Assembly: GCF_963583255.1 (NCBI RefSeq)
Contig: NC_084811.1
Span: 16,634,088 to 16,698,087, forward strand
Source: Pyrus communis
Taxonomy: Eukaryota > Streptophyta > Magnoliopsida > Rosales > Rosaceae
Direction of reading: 5' to 3'
Length of the DNA stretch: 64,000 nucleotides
The notes below the pieces were generated by a model, which searched no databases, had not been told where the DNA came from, and saw only the letters and a program-made list of their open reading frames with translations. This document shows, one piece after another, positions 43,241 through 55,331 of the stretch. How positions within the stretch are numbered: the first letter of the stretch is position 1; every line of letters starts with the position of its first letter. A program made the translations under genes and the position numbers.

Positions 43241-45088
43241 TCCATAACCAGATTTGCGTCCCTAAACTCTTCTCTTTATTAAGTTACATTCTGCCATGTT
43301 TAGTATGTTTAGTTGCTTTTTGTGTGTTTACTTATGTTTTGTGTGAATCTATGCTTAAAACATTGAGGACAATGTTTGATTTAAGTGTAGGGGGGGTAAC
43401 TAAGTATATTTAATGCAAATTCGTGGGATTTTATCACCCATAACTTCAAATGTTGTTCCTTACTGTTTTAAGGTGTTTTTAAGTTGTTTTAGAGTGTTTT
43501 AGTATGTTTTGTTTTTAAACTCCGAAAATCACATAAAAATTTGAAAAACATATTTTGAAAAGCCTAAAAAGAGTGTTTTGAGTCGTTTTTGTGTGTTTGT
43601 GTCTTAGGGTACCTTCCAACACAATGATAAGGATTTGGTTTGTTATTGCATGACTGTTAAAAAGAGTTATAAACATAGAGAAAAGTTTGATTTACTCTTG
43701 GTATATGCTTGGTTATGGTTATAATGTATGACTTCACATGCAATCATAAAAGAAAAATTCGTTTTTGTAACATGCTTGAAGGAAGGAACTCAAAACAAAC
43801 GCTACAACCCTGTGAGACTCGAGCCATTACCTTCTTTGGAGAGTTATAATCTGTGATTCTTTGTTTTCTAAAGTTGTTGCATGATCTCATTATTCCTTGC
43901 TTGGTTGCTACTTAGAATGCAATTGTATCATGATAGAACTAAATGCTAGAACTTATATCCGTTTCATTCAAAGCATGACATTGAATTGCTTAACATATAT
44001 CAAGATGAAGTTGTGTAGTTGCCACCATAGCCAAATATCCTTACTTCCCATATTTCGTATATATTGTAAGTTTTAACCCCGTTGAGCCTCGTTTAGCCTA
44101 TTTTCTTTGCTAACCACATCACCCCTTACCTAGCTTAGATTAGGACCATCCGTACCCTTGTTCTTGAAGCATAGTAAGCATGACGGAAAATGAATTCCTT
44201 TTGAGTTACATTATGCAAGAAAATGAGTGTGGGGGAGTAAAAGTTTGTTCTTAAGTTTATATGTATGTTTTGAGATTCAAAAGAAAAAAAGAAGAAGAAA
44301 AGAAAGAAAAGGAGTGAAAATAAGTAAGAATGAACTCACGAGCGTTGATGGTTGAAGAAAGGGTCCAAAAAGTTGAATATGGCCCTAAGTTTTGTGTAAC
44401 TTCCCCTTGGGTGTTCAAAGTTGATTTTTGCGTTCTAAAGGGAATTCTAAATGTCTAATTCATTACTTTGCTCACTATTGCTTAAAGAACCTTTGTTTTC
44501 CATACTCCTTCTTTGTTATCCAAACACCCCAAGCCCCATTATAACCCGTGACTTCAATCTTGAGTGTTATGTATTTCAATTGTGGAGTTTGAACTTGGTA
44601 TGAGCATATGGTGTCACTGGTTCTCGCATCTAAGTAGTAGCATTCCATTCATGAGATCATACCTAAACATGCTTATTAACTCCAGAAATTGCTCTCTTTA
44701 TGATACATATATGTGAGTGTTCATTTTCATGTTTACATCAATCTTCTCACATGTAACTAGTTTAGGGTGTGTAGTTAGATAATCTGAGTGAAAATTGAGT
44801 GCATATCTTGTAAGGAATTGAGCAATTCTCTAAGGCATGTTACTACATTCAAAACATAGTTTTAAATGCTTAATTGTGAACTAATATGTGGTGACTATGA
44901 TTAAGTATGTACTTAAGTGTAAAGATAACCAAAATCTTTGGGAATGATCATTTTTAACTTGTCATGTGCATAGGAAATCCCTGAGGAAACGTTGGAAGGT
45001 TTAAGATTGTCTTTGGTTTGTTTCGTTTCGTTTTGTTTTGTTTTTCTGTTTTGCTCGAGGACTAGCAAAAGCTAAGTGTGGGGGTATT
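43241..45088 (+). other. Element C: distal non-coding 3' region and polypurine tract
   Basis: It starts with CCAGATTTGCGTCCCTAAAC. It contains the perfect inverted repeat AAACATTGAGGACAATGTTT (43358-43377) with TTAAGTGTAGGGGGGGT, a middle GAGTGTGGGGGAGT tract (about 44225-44240), and the true polypurine tract AAGTGTGGGGGTATT ending at 45088. The three tracts lie about 840-850 bp apart. No coding sequence. Confidence 0.85.
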
Positions 45089-46662
45089 TGATAGGAGCAT
45101 ATTCATGCGACTTAAATGGCTTGTTCTCGTACATTTACATTATGTTTCTTTAGTTATTTTAGTCCTTTATGCTTCTTTTGTGTGTTTTCAGGATCATAAG
45201 ACGTGTTTGACGAAATGATGCATTGTGGAGTGTTTTGGGGCCTTTTGGAGCACTATTGGGCTAAGGATGGATAGCTTATGCTTGGAGCCCAAGTGTTGGA
45301 TGAAATTGAAGGCCTTGTATGCACTTAAGGACACAAAACAATGGCCCTAACCCAATTACATAACACCTTGCCATGGGCTTAACACAAACACCATTCCTTG
45401 CCATGCAAGGGGGAGCAATTTGGGTCCATTTTATGCACTTAAACCCTAGCCCAATTACACACCATTGCAGCCAAATCCATTCTTTGCCATGCACATTCAC
45501 CACCAATTCAACCACATGCACTTATTCCTCCATCATTACACAACATTGCAGCCACATGCACCAAAATCCATCCATGCCGTGCACTTCCCTTGCCATTTTC
45601 AGCCATCACACTTCATCATTACAGCCACCATTCACCCTAGTTGTCAATCACATACTTTCCCATTGAATAATTCATCCACATGCATCTTTAACCAACAAAC
45701 AAATCAGCCACAACACACAAAAACAACCCATGCCGTGGCCACCCTTGCAATTCCAGCATTCCACCAAGTTTTCCTAGCTGTTTTTCACATGCATTCATTC
45801 ATAATCATTCACTCACCTTGCAGCCACATTTCCACCCACCTCCTAGCTGTCATGTTCCCTCTTATTTACCTATAAATAAGCATCCATTGCAGCCACAATT
45901 GATGGATTCCATTCACCACACAACACACAACACAAACACACATCCCTTGCCGTGTATCCCCTTCCATTTTGTGCAGTTTTTCTCCTCTATTGCAGCCACT
46001 ATCCAACCACTTCCCATCCCTCCAAAACACTTCACACCATCACACAACCTATCCTTAAACCTTGTGCTACAACAACGAGGAAGAGAAGAGTGCCTAAACG
46101 TTCATACAATTCAAGTTTGAGTTGTTGGAATGTTTAGGTGTTTCTTTGATTTCAATGTTTAATTTCAATTCTCTTTGTTTTGTACGTATGAGGAATGGAA
46201 GAGAAGAGTGCCTAAACGTTCATACAATTCAAGTTTAAGTTGTTGGAATGTTTAGGTGTTTCTTTGATTTCAAAGTTATGACGAACTAAACCCCCTTTAG
46301 CTAGGGGGTGATTCGAAACTATGTTTATATTTGCAATATGAATTGATTAACTTTCGTTGGAATTTCATAAGTTGTGGATTCAATTTGTTTAACCGTTTGA
46401 TTGATAACTTATTTATGTATGTTTATTAAGAATGCGCGCTTAATTTTCATGCATGAATATGACGCTAGAATATAAGTGAGTTTCACCTAATCGTTACGAA
46501 CTTATATTCACAAGTAGTGGAGGTTGTGCCTAATCTTTGATTGTATCTTTATTGTGCTGTTCACGTAAAGGACTTTTGGAGAATGTTGTGAATTGCGTTG
46601 CGCAAACCCATCCAATTCATTAACTTAAGGAAAACTTGACGGTTAATTTAAGCGGACCTAAT

Positions 46663-49066
46663 TGTTGGAAATGTGCCCTAAAACCAATCATATGATGATA
46701 CTTTACGGACATTTCACAAAGTTAAACTAATGTAGTTTAAATGTAAAGGGCAAAGATTATTGTTTGAGTCGTCTCATATAAATGTTACCTTCGATGAGGA
46801 TTCGTGGCAAGTCTTGGTATTGAAGATTACCTTTGATGGTATGATTTTCAATCCACTCTACTGTACTTTACTTATGTTCTGACGTCACGTGTGAAATGGG
46901 GTCATTCCCGCTCATAGCGCATTCTCGTGTTTAGGCACTTTTAGGTTTAAAATTATTCACATATTCCACATCACCACACTTTATAGCTTCGTCACCTTTT
47001 AGGTGTTCGGCAACACATCTCAATTCGAAGTCTTAGTGGATAATCCGGGTCAGGATATGTTAGTTTGGTATCAGAGCATAAGTTGGGAAGTATTGGGTTC
47101 ATCACACACGTGACGTAAGCATTCTTGATTCTTGAACCTGATTTTCGAATCTTGCCACCTCGTTGAATACGAAAAATGTGCTAGTTTTCCTAAGTTTAGG
47201 TAGTTTTGTGGACTTGTCGGCGTTTTAGAAGATCATTTTGGTGAATGCCTCTAATGTTGGAAATGTGCGCTAAAACCAATCATATGATGATACTTTACGG
47301 ACATTTCACAAAGTTAAACTAATGTAGTTTAAATGTAAAGGGCAAAGATTATTGTTTGAGCCGTCTCATATAAATGTTATATGCTTAAACGATAAGTCCA
47401 AGGAATATGTGATTGGAAGAATGCGATCTAAAGAAGTTAGATTCATGAGATCATTCTTTCGTTGACACATCCTAAACGTTCCTGATCATAGGATTGTCAA
47501 TTGGGCATTGACAGTCCGTTAAGATCAGTACGTGCTATGTCTTCTCTCAGGGAGAGTGACTAGTCTCGAGTCATTGGTGTGAGTGACACCAAGACAAGCA
47601 CGTAGGTGCTCAATAGAGAATGAGTTCACTGAACACGATCAACGAAGAGTTCTCATATTCATGTCACATGAGAACTCATGGTTGGGATAATGCAAATTAG
47701 TCTTTTGACCTGAGGCATCACAGTTGTCTTGTGGTTAGGTCCTTAATCTTTGATTATGTCAAAGTCACTCCATCAGGAGGGTGTCCACGGCATCGTTGGG
47801 GTTAAGCCACTTAGCCATGGAGGCAAGTGAATGCGCAACAAGGGATCTCTAACCTTCAAACTGTTTGAGGGAGAATACTCTATGATATGATTAAGAATCT
47901 TTGGCCAAAGTATGAATGAGATTTAGGAATGTGTTCCAAATCACATTCAAGGTAATCATATAAGCACAAGACTCACATTGGATAGTAGACATGAATAAAC
48001 TATCAAACCAAACAATGTGATCAAGAGTATTGTATTAGAGAAAGACCGTATTGCATTTGTAATCCTAAAACTGAATAGGTTCTCCACCTCTTCTGATTAG
48101 CTTGGGTAACCATGACATGCTGCTAGGCGTCAAGCATGGTTTGTGGAAGCCCTAAAAGTGTATTATCACTAACGGGAGAATTGAAAGTAAGTTTCAATTC
48201 ACAATCGATTTGAAAGAGTTTGAATCGCCCACTGCCTCGCTAAAAGGAACCTAATGGATCGTACACTGTGTAAGGTAGAGATTGAAGATTCAACGGAGAT
48301 GAGTAAGAATAATTAAATGGTTTAATTATTTATGGCAAGGATTAATTAATATGATTATTAATCAAACGAATAAGTTCGTTAAAAGACCTCGGGATAGTTT
48401 TGGACCTTAAGGCCCAATAGGCTTCGAACGTCAAGTCCATTGACTTAAGTTGTGTGACAACTTAATGAATAATGATTCACAAAGGCCCAAATAGCCCAAT
48501 GAATACCCTAAGGCTGGCCATTTAGAGAAAGAGTGGGTTGTGGACGTATTTACAAGTTTGCCACTCAAATGAATTAAGGTATAAGTGTGACTTAATAGCC
48601 AAAATTCATTTGGGGTTTTTTTTGGGAAATTGGAGAAACACAAACTCTCCTTTCTCTCTAGAAATGGCCGGTCACCCTTGAGGAAAACATCTAGCAATCT
48701 TACTTCCTCAAGGTCACTCATTTCTTCTCCAATCTTACCTTGGTGTGGAGACTTAGAGGTTCTCAATTTTGGGAACTTGGAGAAACCTTTTCATCCATCC
48801 AAATCCATGGATCTAAGATGCAAGGAATGAAGGCCCTCTCTTTGGGTGATTAGCCTTTGCTTATGCAAAGAGGAATCTACAAAGGTATTGATTTCTCAAC
48901 TCACTTTGTTTTGAGTTGAGTCTTGGTTCACCTATCTACTAGGCTTTGAAGTTCATGGGTTAAGTTTTGTATTTGAGTGCATATAAACATGATTCCGCCT
49001 TTTAATTGTTAATTGCATGTTGTTGATGTTGCTCAAATGAACTTGTTTTTCACAAATCTTCCTTCA
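46663..49066 (+). mobile_element. Copia-like LTR insertion with duplicated start
   Basis: The insertion begins TGTTGGAAATGTGCCCTAAA, ends CACAAATCTTCCTTCA, and has an exact 5-bp target duplication CTAAT (46658-46662 and 49067-49071). TGTTGGAAATGTGCC is a common start of plant Ty1/copia LTRs. A complete LTR (47255-49066, 1812 bp) is preceded by a second copy of its first 125 bp (46663-46787) and a foreign 467-bp segment. No copia coding region is present. There is no convincing ORF in this stretch. Confidence 0.8.
46788..47254 (+). mobile_element. Chromovirus-like LTR end with primer site, inside the copia insertion
   Basis: TGGTATCAGAGC (47066-47077) is the plant initiator-tRNA-Met primer site. 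It is preceded by CCGGGTCAGGATATGTTAG, like the end of Tekay/Del-type gypsy LTRs, and followed by about 180 bp of leader-like sequence. It lies between two copies of the copia LTR start. Assignment to the chromovirus group rests on these motifs only. Confidence 0.55.
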
Positions 49067-49512
49067 CTAATTAACTCGGAGTGTTGAGTTTCATAATTTA
49101 TCGAAAGACCAACTGAGAATCAATGTTGTATGCAAGTGTAACATGTGTGGAGAAGAACCCCTTGGCTATTCCATCATCCATATTTTCATCACATTCATAT
49201 TTACGTTTTGCCTTTAATTACAATTTGTGCATTTTAGTTAATTTCGTCAAAAACTCAACCCCCCCCCCCATCTTTTGTTAAGTCTTAATCATTCGTATTT
49301 GTTTTATTTTTGTGTTTTCAAGTATTTGAAGTCTTGTGTACTTGTTTTGAGTTCTTGTTAAGTAAGTTAAGTGTTTTAAAAGTTAGCTTTATTTATTTGA
49401 ATCAAGTGTTTAGCACCCCTAGTTAATCCCCGGTTAGAACGATCCCTACTTACATCATTACTACAATTGTCACAAATAGGGTTTAGTTTGTGTGCGTATA
49501 AATCTCGCATCA

Positions 49513-50251
49513 ACCAACACTTATGAACTCATTCTCACTTCTTTTCAACCTCCTTTTCTTTTCTCTTTTTTATTTTTTATTTTTTCAACGTTTTTAGAAT
49601 TCAACTTTTGATTGCAGCATCCAACTTTAAATACAAGGGGGAGATTCGTACAACTTTAGGGTCAAATTCAATTTTTTGGACCCTTCTTCAACAACCAACA
49701 CTTGTGAACTCATTCTCACTTCTTTTCAACCTCTTTTTCTTTTCTCTTTTTTTTTTTTTTTTCAACGTTTTTCTTCTTTTTTTTTTTGTTTTTTTTTTTT
49801 TTTTCGTTTTTCTTCTTCTTTGAAACATAAAACATACACACTACTTCACCAGATTCAAAAGAACAAATCCTTCCCCCACACTTGTTTTTCTGCAAATCGT
49901 AAATCAAAAGGAATTCCCAATAAGTCATGCTTCACTATTCTTTAGGAACAAGGGTATGGATATTCCTATGCTAGGCTAGGTAGGGATAATGGAAGCTAAC
50001 AATGAAAATGGGCTAAATAAGGCTCAACAGGGTTAAACCTACAATACATATGCAAGGGATAAGGCTTTTTGGCTCTAGTGGTAACTAAACAACTTCATCT
50101 TGTTATTTGTTATGCAATCAATTTTATGCTTTGAATGAAATAGGCATGAGTTCTAGTATTTGGAACTAAAATGATGAAAAAGCATTCTAAGTAGCAACCA
50201 AGCAAAGAAATAATGAGGCAACAACTTTAGAAAACAAGAATATCACAGATT
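49513..50251 (-). other. Element J: 3' non-coding region, right part
   Basis: Resumes J after element C's target duplication. A segment of about 105 bp (AGAATTCAACTTTTGATTGC to CAACAACCAA) at about 49594-49700 repeats the sequence left of C (36286-36388), so a short tandem duplication or conversion lies here. On the plus strand long T runs (49750-49805) flank an inverted AAGTGTGGGGGAAGG tract near 49872. It ends abruptly at about 50251. Confidence 0.75.
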
Positions 50252-52553
50252 AAAACAATGCAAATACACTCTAAATACGAAAATAGTGCACTTTTGACCC
50301 TAAATAAGCATTCGATCTTTTGAGAACTCATTACTAATGTCTTAGTAGCATATTCTATGTGCTTATTTGCTTAAGTTCCAAAGTGCGTGAAATGCACACT
50401 CGTTTTGTCCCATGAATGCTTAAAACAGTGCAAATACACTCCCAAATACAAAAATAGTGTACTTTTAACGCCAAATAAGCATTTGATATTTTGACAACTC
50501 ATTATTAATGTCTTAGTAGTGTGTTATATGTGTTTATTTGCTTGAATTTCAAAGCGCGTCAAAGGCACGCTTGTTTTATCCCATGAATGCTTAAAACAGT
50601 GCAAATATGATAGGAACACATTTATGCGACTTTGTTAGTTTGTTTGTTTGCATTTAGTAAGTTAGTTTCTGTTTATTATTGTGATTTAAGCTATTTTCTT
50701 GTGTTTGTAGGTTCAAATGACAAAGTTGGCAAAAAAGTGCAATTTGGAGCTATTTAGAGCAGTTTTGGGATTGGAATGGATAGCTTGCATATGGAGCAAG
50801 GTGGATGGACGAAGTTGAAGTTAAAAGAGGCTAGGAACATGCTACAAATATGGAGAAACAAGCTCAAGACAATGAAGATAAGGAAAGAGCAAGAAGACAT
50901 GGAACATTATCCAAACAACCTTATCTTATCCAAACCTTATCCATCCTTATCTTATCTTATCCTATCCTAATCTTTTCCTAACTTAATTCCAGCTGCAATG
51001 AGGACTCCTTTTCACATTAAATCACCTAAATATCAAGTTCTAGAAGCCTTATTTTGTGCCCTAAGTTTATGCCGCATGTAACCCTCTAGAAATTCTAGAA
51101 TCTGCCGCAAGGACCATTCCCTGTCCTCCCTAGAATCTAATTGAAAGTGACCTTGTTCTTTGGTCATTTGGACTCCTAATTCCTTTCCTTTTCAGCCCAA
51201 TTTTGTGCCTTCCCTTCGCCCTATAAGTATATGATGTCGTACCCATCATTCACCACCACCCTTTACCACATATTCACACCACACCATCCACCACACCTCT
51301 AGAGCCTAAATTAAGAAAATCCCCATTGTGCCGCAAGAAGGAAGGAAGGAGGAGCGACCTGGAGCCGTGCTTGCCATTCAAGACGTTGGATTGTTGGAGC
51401 ATTCCTAGGTGTATTCTATCTTTGTTTTCAATGTTTAAATTTAATTATCTTTGTTTAATTGCGAACATGAAGAGCTAAACTCATTTTAGCTAGAGGAGAC
51501 TTTGAAACCTTGATTATATTTGCAATATGAATTGATTACCTCTAGTGGTGATTTCATAAATTGTGAATGCAATTTACTTAACTGTTTGATTAAGAACTTA
51601 TTCTTGTATGTTGATTAAGGAGGCCTACTTAGTTTTCATGCATGAATTTGATGCTAAAATATAAGGGAATTTCGCCTAATTATTATGAACTTATATTTAT
51701 AAGTAGTGGAGGTTGCTAGTCACAATTGCATTAAGTAAATCCATGGCAGGAGTATCATGCAGTTCATAGTTACGAATGCCTTGTCAATGCTTATGGTTTT
51801 CACAAAGCTTAATGATCTTTGATTGTATCTCTATTATGATGTTCATGTAGGGAACTATTGAAGAATAATTTGGTTGCCGATGCGTATTCCATCCAATTTA
51901 ATGACTTAAGGAAAATCTGAAGGTTAATTAGTGTTGTTCACGGTTAATCTGGGGTGTTGAGGTTCATGATTTATTGGAAAAGCAACTGGGAATCAATTTA
52001 TATACATATGTGTCATGTGTGGAGAAGGACCCTCTAGCTAGCCATTCACCCATTTAAACACCCAATTTCGTCCAAAGTTATTTAGAGTCTTTAATCTACT
52101 TGTTTTTACTTTAAATTCGTAAAAAACCCAATCCCCTTTACTTTGTTGTGTCAAATTAGTTAGAATCTGTTTAAATTGGTTTCTTTTTAGTGTTTTGAGT
52201 CAACATAAGTTAGAATTCGTCCAAATTACTCCTTAGGTCCTGTTTTGTTTTGAGTCTATTTAGCTTGTTCTGAGTTGTTAGAGTCTAGTTTTCTGTTTTT
52301 GAGTCTAGTTTAGTGTTTTTGAGTCAGTTTTAAGTAGATTAGCATCCCTTCTAATCCCCGGCCTAGAATGATCCCTACTTACACATACTACAATTATAAG
52401 GTTTAATTTGTGTGCTATTATATATCACATCAAAATACACTCCAAATACAAAAATAGTGCACTTTTGACCCCAAATATGCATTTGATCTTTTGAGAACAC
52501 ATTACTAATGTCTTAGTAGCATATTATATGTGTTGATTTGCTTAAGTTCTAAT
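50252..52553. repeat. About 170-bp tandem repeat, three copies (third split by a solo LTR)
   Basis: Units start AAAACARTGCAAATACACTC at 50252, 50422 and 50593, a period of 170-171 bp. Each has GTRCACTTTTGACCC, GCATTYGATCTTTTGAGAAC, AATGTCTTAGTAG and a CCCATGAATGCTT end. The third unit is split by the solo LTR (50608-52432) and continues to about 52553, where the inverted repeat cuts it. The sequence is unrelated to any other part of the elements in this window. The unit length is in the range common for plant satellites. Confidence 0.85.
50608..52432 (+). mobile_element. Solo LTR in the tandem repeat (1825 bp)
   Basis: It starts TGATAGGAACACATTTATGC and ends TATATATCACATCA, with an exact 5-bp target duplication AAATA (50603-50607 and 52433-52437). 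It belongs to the same subtype as the K LTR piece (6711) and the reversed fragment at 34715-35209. A possible TATA box is CCCTATAAGTATATG near 51220. No internal element sequence. Confidence 0.93.
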
Positions 52554-53119
52554 GACTCATATATTTCATGCATTTATACCATCCATTTCTAGCCTCTTCG
52601 TGAGGTTTTTGAGTTAAACTAGTTGCATTTTACCTTATTTTGTGTTAGTGTTCCGTTACATGTTCTTTAGGATCAATTTGAAGGCAAAAGAAGTGAAACA
52701 CATGCCATTTTTGGGGTTAACCCATATTCAACCATGGAAAGAAGTTTAGTGGCCTGTTTTGAAGCCCAAATAAAGAATCCAAGATGAATATGGCTTCTTA
52801 GAAGACCAGGAGCAGAATGGGAAAGGAATTGGAATATCTTATTTGGCTCCTCCAAATAAGGAAACACGTTCAAACAAGCCAGAATCATCTTGGATTCTTT
52901 ACTTGGGCTTCAAAACAGGCCACTAAACTTCCTTCCACATTTGAATAAGGGTCAACCCCAAAAATGGCATGTTTTCACTTCTTTTGCCTACAAATTGATC
53001 CTAAAGTACATGTAACTGCACACTAACACAAAATAAGGTAAAATGCAATCAGTTTAACTCAAAAACATCACAAAGAGGCTAGAAATGGATGGCATAAACG
53101 CATGAAATATATGAGTCAT
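52553..53119. repeat. Long inverted repeat (about 240-bp arms)
   Basis: The left arm (from ATGACTCATATATTTCATG at 52552-52553 to about 52795) is the reverse complement, at roughly 90% by eye, of the right arm (about 52880-53119, ending CATGAAATATATGAGTCAT). The spacer is about 85 bp. It sits between the tandem repeat and a pol fragment. It could be a foldback or MITE-type transposon. I cannot define a target duplication with confidence. It has no coding sequence. Confidence 0.85.
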
Positions 53120-53120
53120 C

Positions 53121-53176
53121 AATTATGCTTTAGGGACTGTTTTAGGACAAAGAAATGACAAGAAGCCACGTGTCAT
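53121..53176 (+). pseudogene. Element K: RNase H fragment left of element B
   Basis: TATGCTTTAGGGACTGTTTT followed by AGGACAAAGAAATGACAAG corresponds to the start of RNase H (YALGAVLGQRRDKK region). It ends GTCAT, the target site. The continuation (CTATTACATTTCTCGGACC) is found at 4569, after element A's LTR. Confidence 0.85.
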
Positions 53177-55308
53177 TGATAGGAGCATATTTAGGCGACT
53201 TAACTAGCTTATTCTTGTGCATTTGTGCTATTATTTCTTAGTTAATGTCGTATTACAACTCAATTTCGTGTGTTTGTAGGTCCTATGGGTTAAAGTATCA
53301 AGAAAGTGCATTTTGGAGCTATTTTGGACACTATGTGGATAGCTTGCATATGGGCTAACATGGATGGACGAATTTGGACTTCAAGAGGCTAGAAATGTGA
53401 TAAGAAGAGGAAGGAACTAAGCTAAGGACAAAGTGGATAAGGAAGTAGCTCAAAAGAGGAAACCCTATCCAAAACCTTAACCAAACTTCATCCAACATTA
53501 TCCAAAACATTATGCAAACCTTATCTCATCTTATCCTATCCAAACCTTATCATGTCTTAATCCTAATTGCAAGGGGACCTAAATAGATAATCCTAGAACC
53601 TATTTCTAGAAGCATCCTATTCTAGAAGGCCCAAATCAGCCACAAAACCCATTCTTTCTAGAAACCCTACAAAAGTGGCGCACCAAACCTTTCTAGAAGG
53701 CCTTGCCTTGCCTTGCAAGCCAAGCAACCCTCTCCCCCACTTGTGCCGCACCTTCCTAGGCCCAATTCCCTTTGGATTCTAATTTTCAAGGCCTAATCCC
53801 TTTTGGATTTGGGTTACACAAGCCTATTATGAAACTAATTGGGCCAAACCCCTTCCTAGGTGGATTTGATCACCTATGGCCGAATTCTAGGGCCCTAGTC
53901 CATAAAATCTGCTAAGCCTAACCCTAATCTACTTAGCCCTAGAACTATATAAACATAAAATCAGCCAAAATTTCGTACACCCCCTTATGCTATTCAGAAA
54001 CCCTTGTGGCACAACCTCCATTCTCCATTCTCAACCTCCATACACCTCCCTACACATCCATACACATCTGCCGCACCCTTTCCACCATAATCAACCATCC
54101 TTCATCCCTCCAAACAAGGAAACACCATCCAAAACCCCCAATTCCACCACACACATCTTGTGCCGCAGCAAGGAGGAGGAGGAGGAGCCAATCCGTGCAT
54201 CAAATCCATCTTGGAATTGCTGAGCGTTTAGGTGTAATCTTTCTTATGATTTCAATGTTTAATTTCAATACTTTTTGTTGTGCAAGCATGAGGAACTAAT
54301 CCCCTTTTGGCTAGGGGGAATTTCGAAACCATGGTTATAATTGCATGATGAATTGATTACTTTCAATTGTGATTTCATGAATGATGAATTCAATTTACTT
54401 ATCTGTTTTAATTAAAACTTGTTTATGTATATGAATTGAGAGTGCACGCTTAATTTGCATGCATAAACATGATGCTAGGGTATGAGGGAACTTCACCTAA
54501 TTGTTGGGAACTTATATTCATGAGTAGTTAAGATTGTTGGTCGCAATTATGTTAAGTAAATTCTTGGCATAAGTATCATGCGCTTTCATAGTTACGAATG
54601 CCTCGTCAACACCTATGATTTCCATAGAACCTAATGATCTTTGATTGTCTTTCTTTTATGCGCTTTCATATAGAAAACTTTTAAGGAATAATTTGATTGC
54701 AATGCGCTAATTCCATTCAATTCAATGGCCTAAGGGAAATCTGAGAGTTAATTTAAGCGTACCTAATTAACTTGGGGTGTTGAGGTTCATAAATTCATTG
54801 AATAAGCAACTGAAGATTGTGTTATATGCAAGCATGCCATGTGTGGAGAAAAACCTCCTAGCCATCTCACCATCCACTTAATTTTATCAATTTCGTCCAA
54901 ATCTGCCTAGTTTACATATTTGTTTTGTTTGTTTGATTTTCGTCCAAAACCAAATCCCCAATTGTCTTAGAGTGTCTAATTGGTCCAAATATGTTTTAGA
55001 TTGTGTTTTTAAGAGTTTTGAGTCAAGTTAGAACCAATTTTCGTCCAAGTTTGTGTTTAGGCTCAAAACTGCCCAGATTGTGTTTTTAAGGCAGTTTGAG
55101 TGTTTTTAGCCTATTTTGAGTCTTGTGAACGTGTTTGAGTCATTTTAAGTGAGTTTAAGTGTTTTAAAGGTCAGTTTTATTTATTTGAGTCAGTTTAGAG
55201 TGTTTAGCAATCCCTCCTAATCCCCGGTGTAAGAACGATCCCTACTTATTTATATGCTACAATTGTCAAAACAGGGTTAATTTGTGTGTTAAGTTAATTT
55301 TCGCATCA
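53177..55308 (+). mobile_element. Element B: 5' LTR (2132 bp)
   Basis: It starts TGATAGGAGCATATTTAGG and ends TTTTCGCATCA. GTCAT (53172-53176) precedes it. A TATA box TATATAAA lies at 53946-53953. Compared with the visible 1065 bp of B's 3' LTR I count about 13 differences by eye (near 98.8% identity). U5 carries CTAATCCCCGG (55217-55227), complementary to the primer-site region. Confidence 0.96.
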
Positions 55309-55313
55309 AATTT

Positions 55314-55331
55314 TGGCGCCGTTGCCGGGGA
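55314..55331 (+). other. Element B: primer binding site (tRNA-Asp type)
   Basis: TGGCGCCGTTGCCGGGGA is complementary to the 3' end of plant tRNA-Asp including CCA. It lies 6 bases after the LTR end. The 10-base arms GGATTAGCAA (55329-55338) and TTGCTAATCC (55341-55350) form a perfect inverted repeat overlapping its 3' edge. Confidence 0.95.

Larger units (their letters stand above)
45089..49512 (+). mobile_element. Element C: 3' LTR, interrupted by a copia-like insertion
   Basis: LTR parts 45089-46662 and 49072-49512 flank the insertion 46663-49066. Joined, they are about 2015 bp. The end ATCTCGCATCA is followed by ACCAA, the target duplication of C. Compared with the 5' LTR, about 95 bp (the CTTATAAACAATCGCG to TTTTCATAATGC segment) are deleted at about 46526. 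Confidence 0.93.

Noticed and set aside
48431..48830. Overlapping ORFs in the copia-like LTR near 48431-48830
   Set aside because: Short, on both strands, with no recognisable motif and no second copy to test conservation.
55314..55331. tRNA-Asp gene fragment
   Set aside because: The 18-base match lies directly after an LTR end at three loci and lacks the rest of a tRNA. It is a primer binding site.
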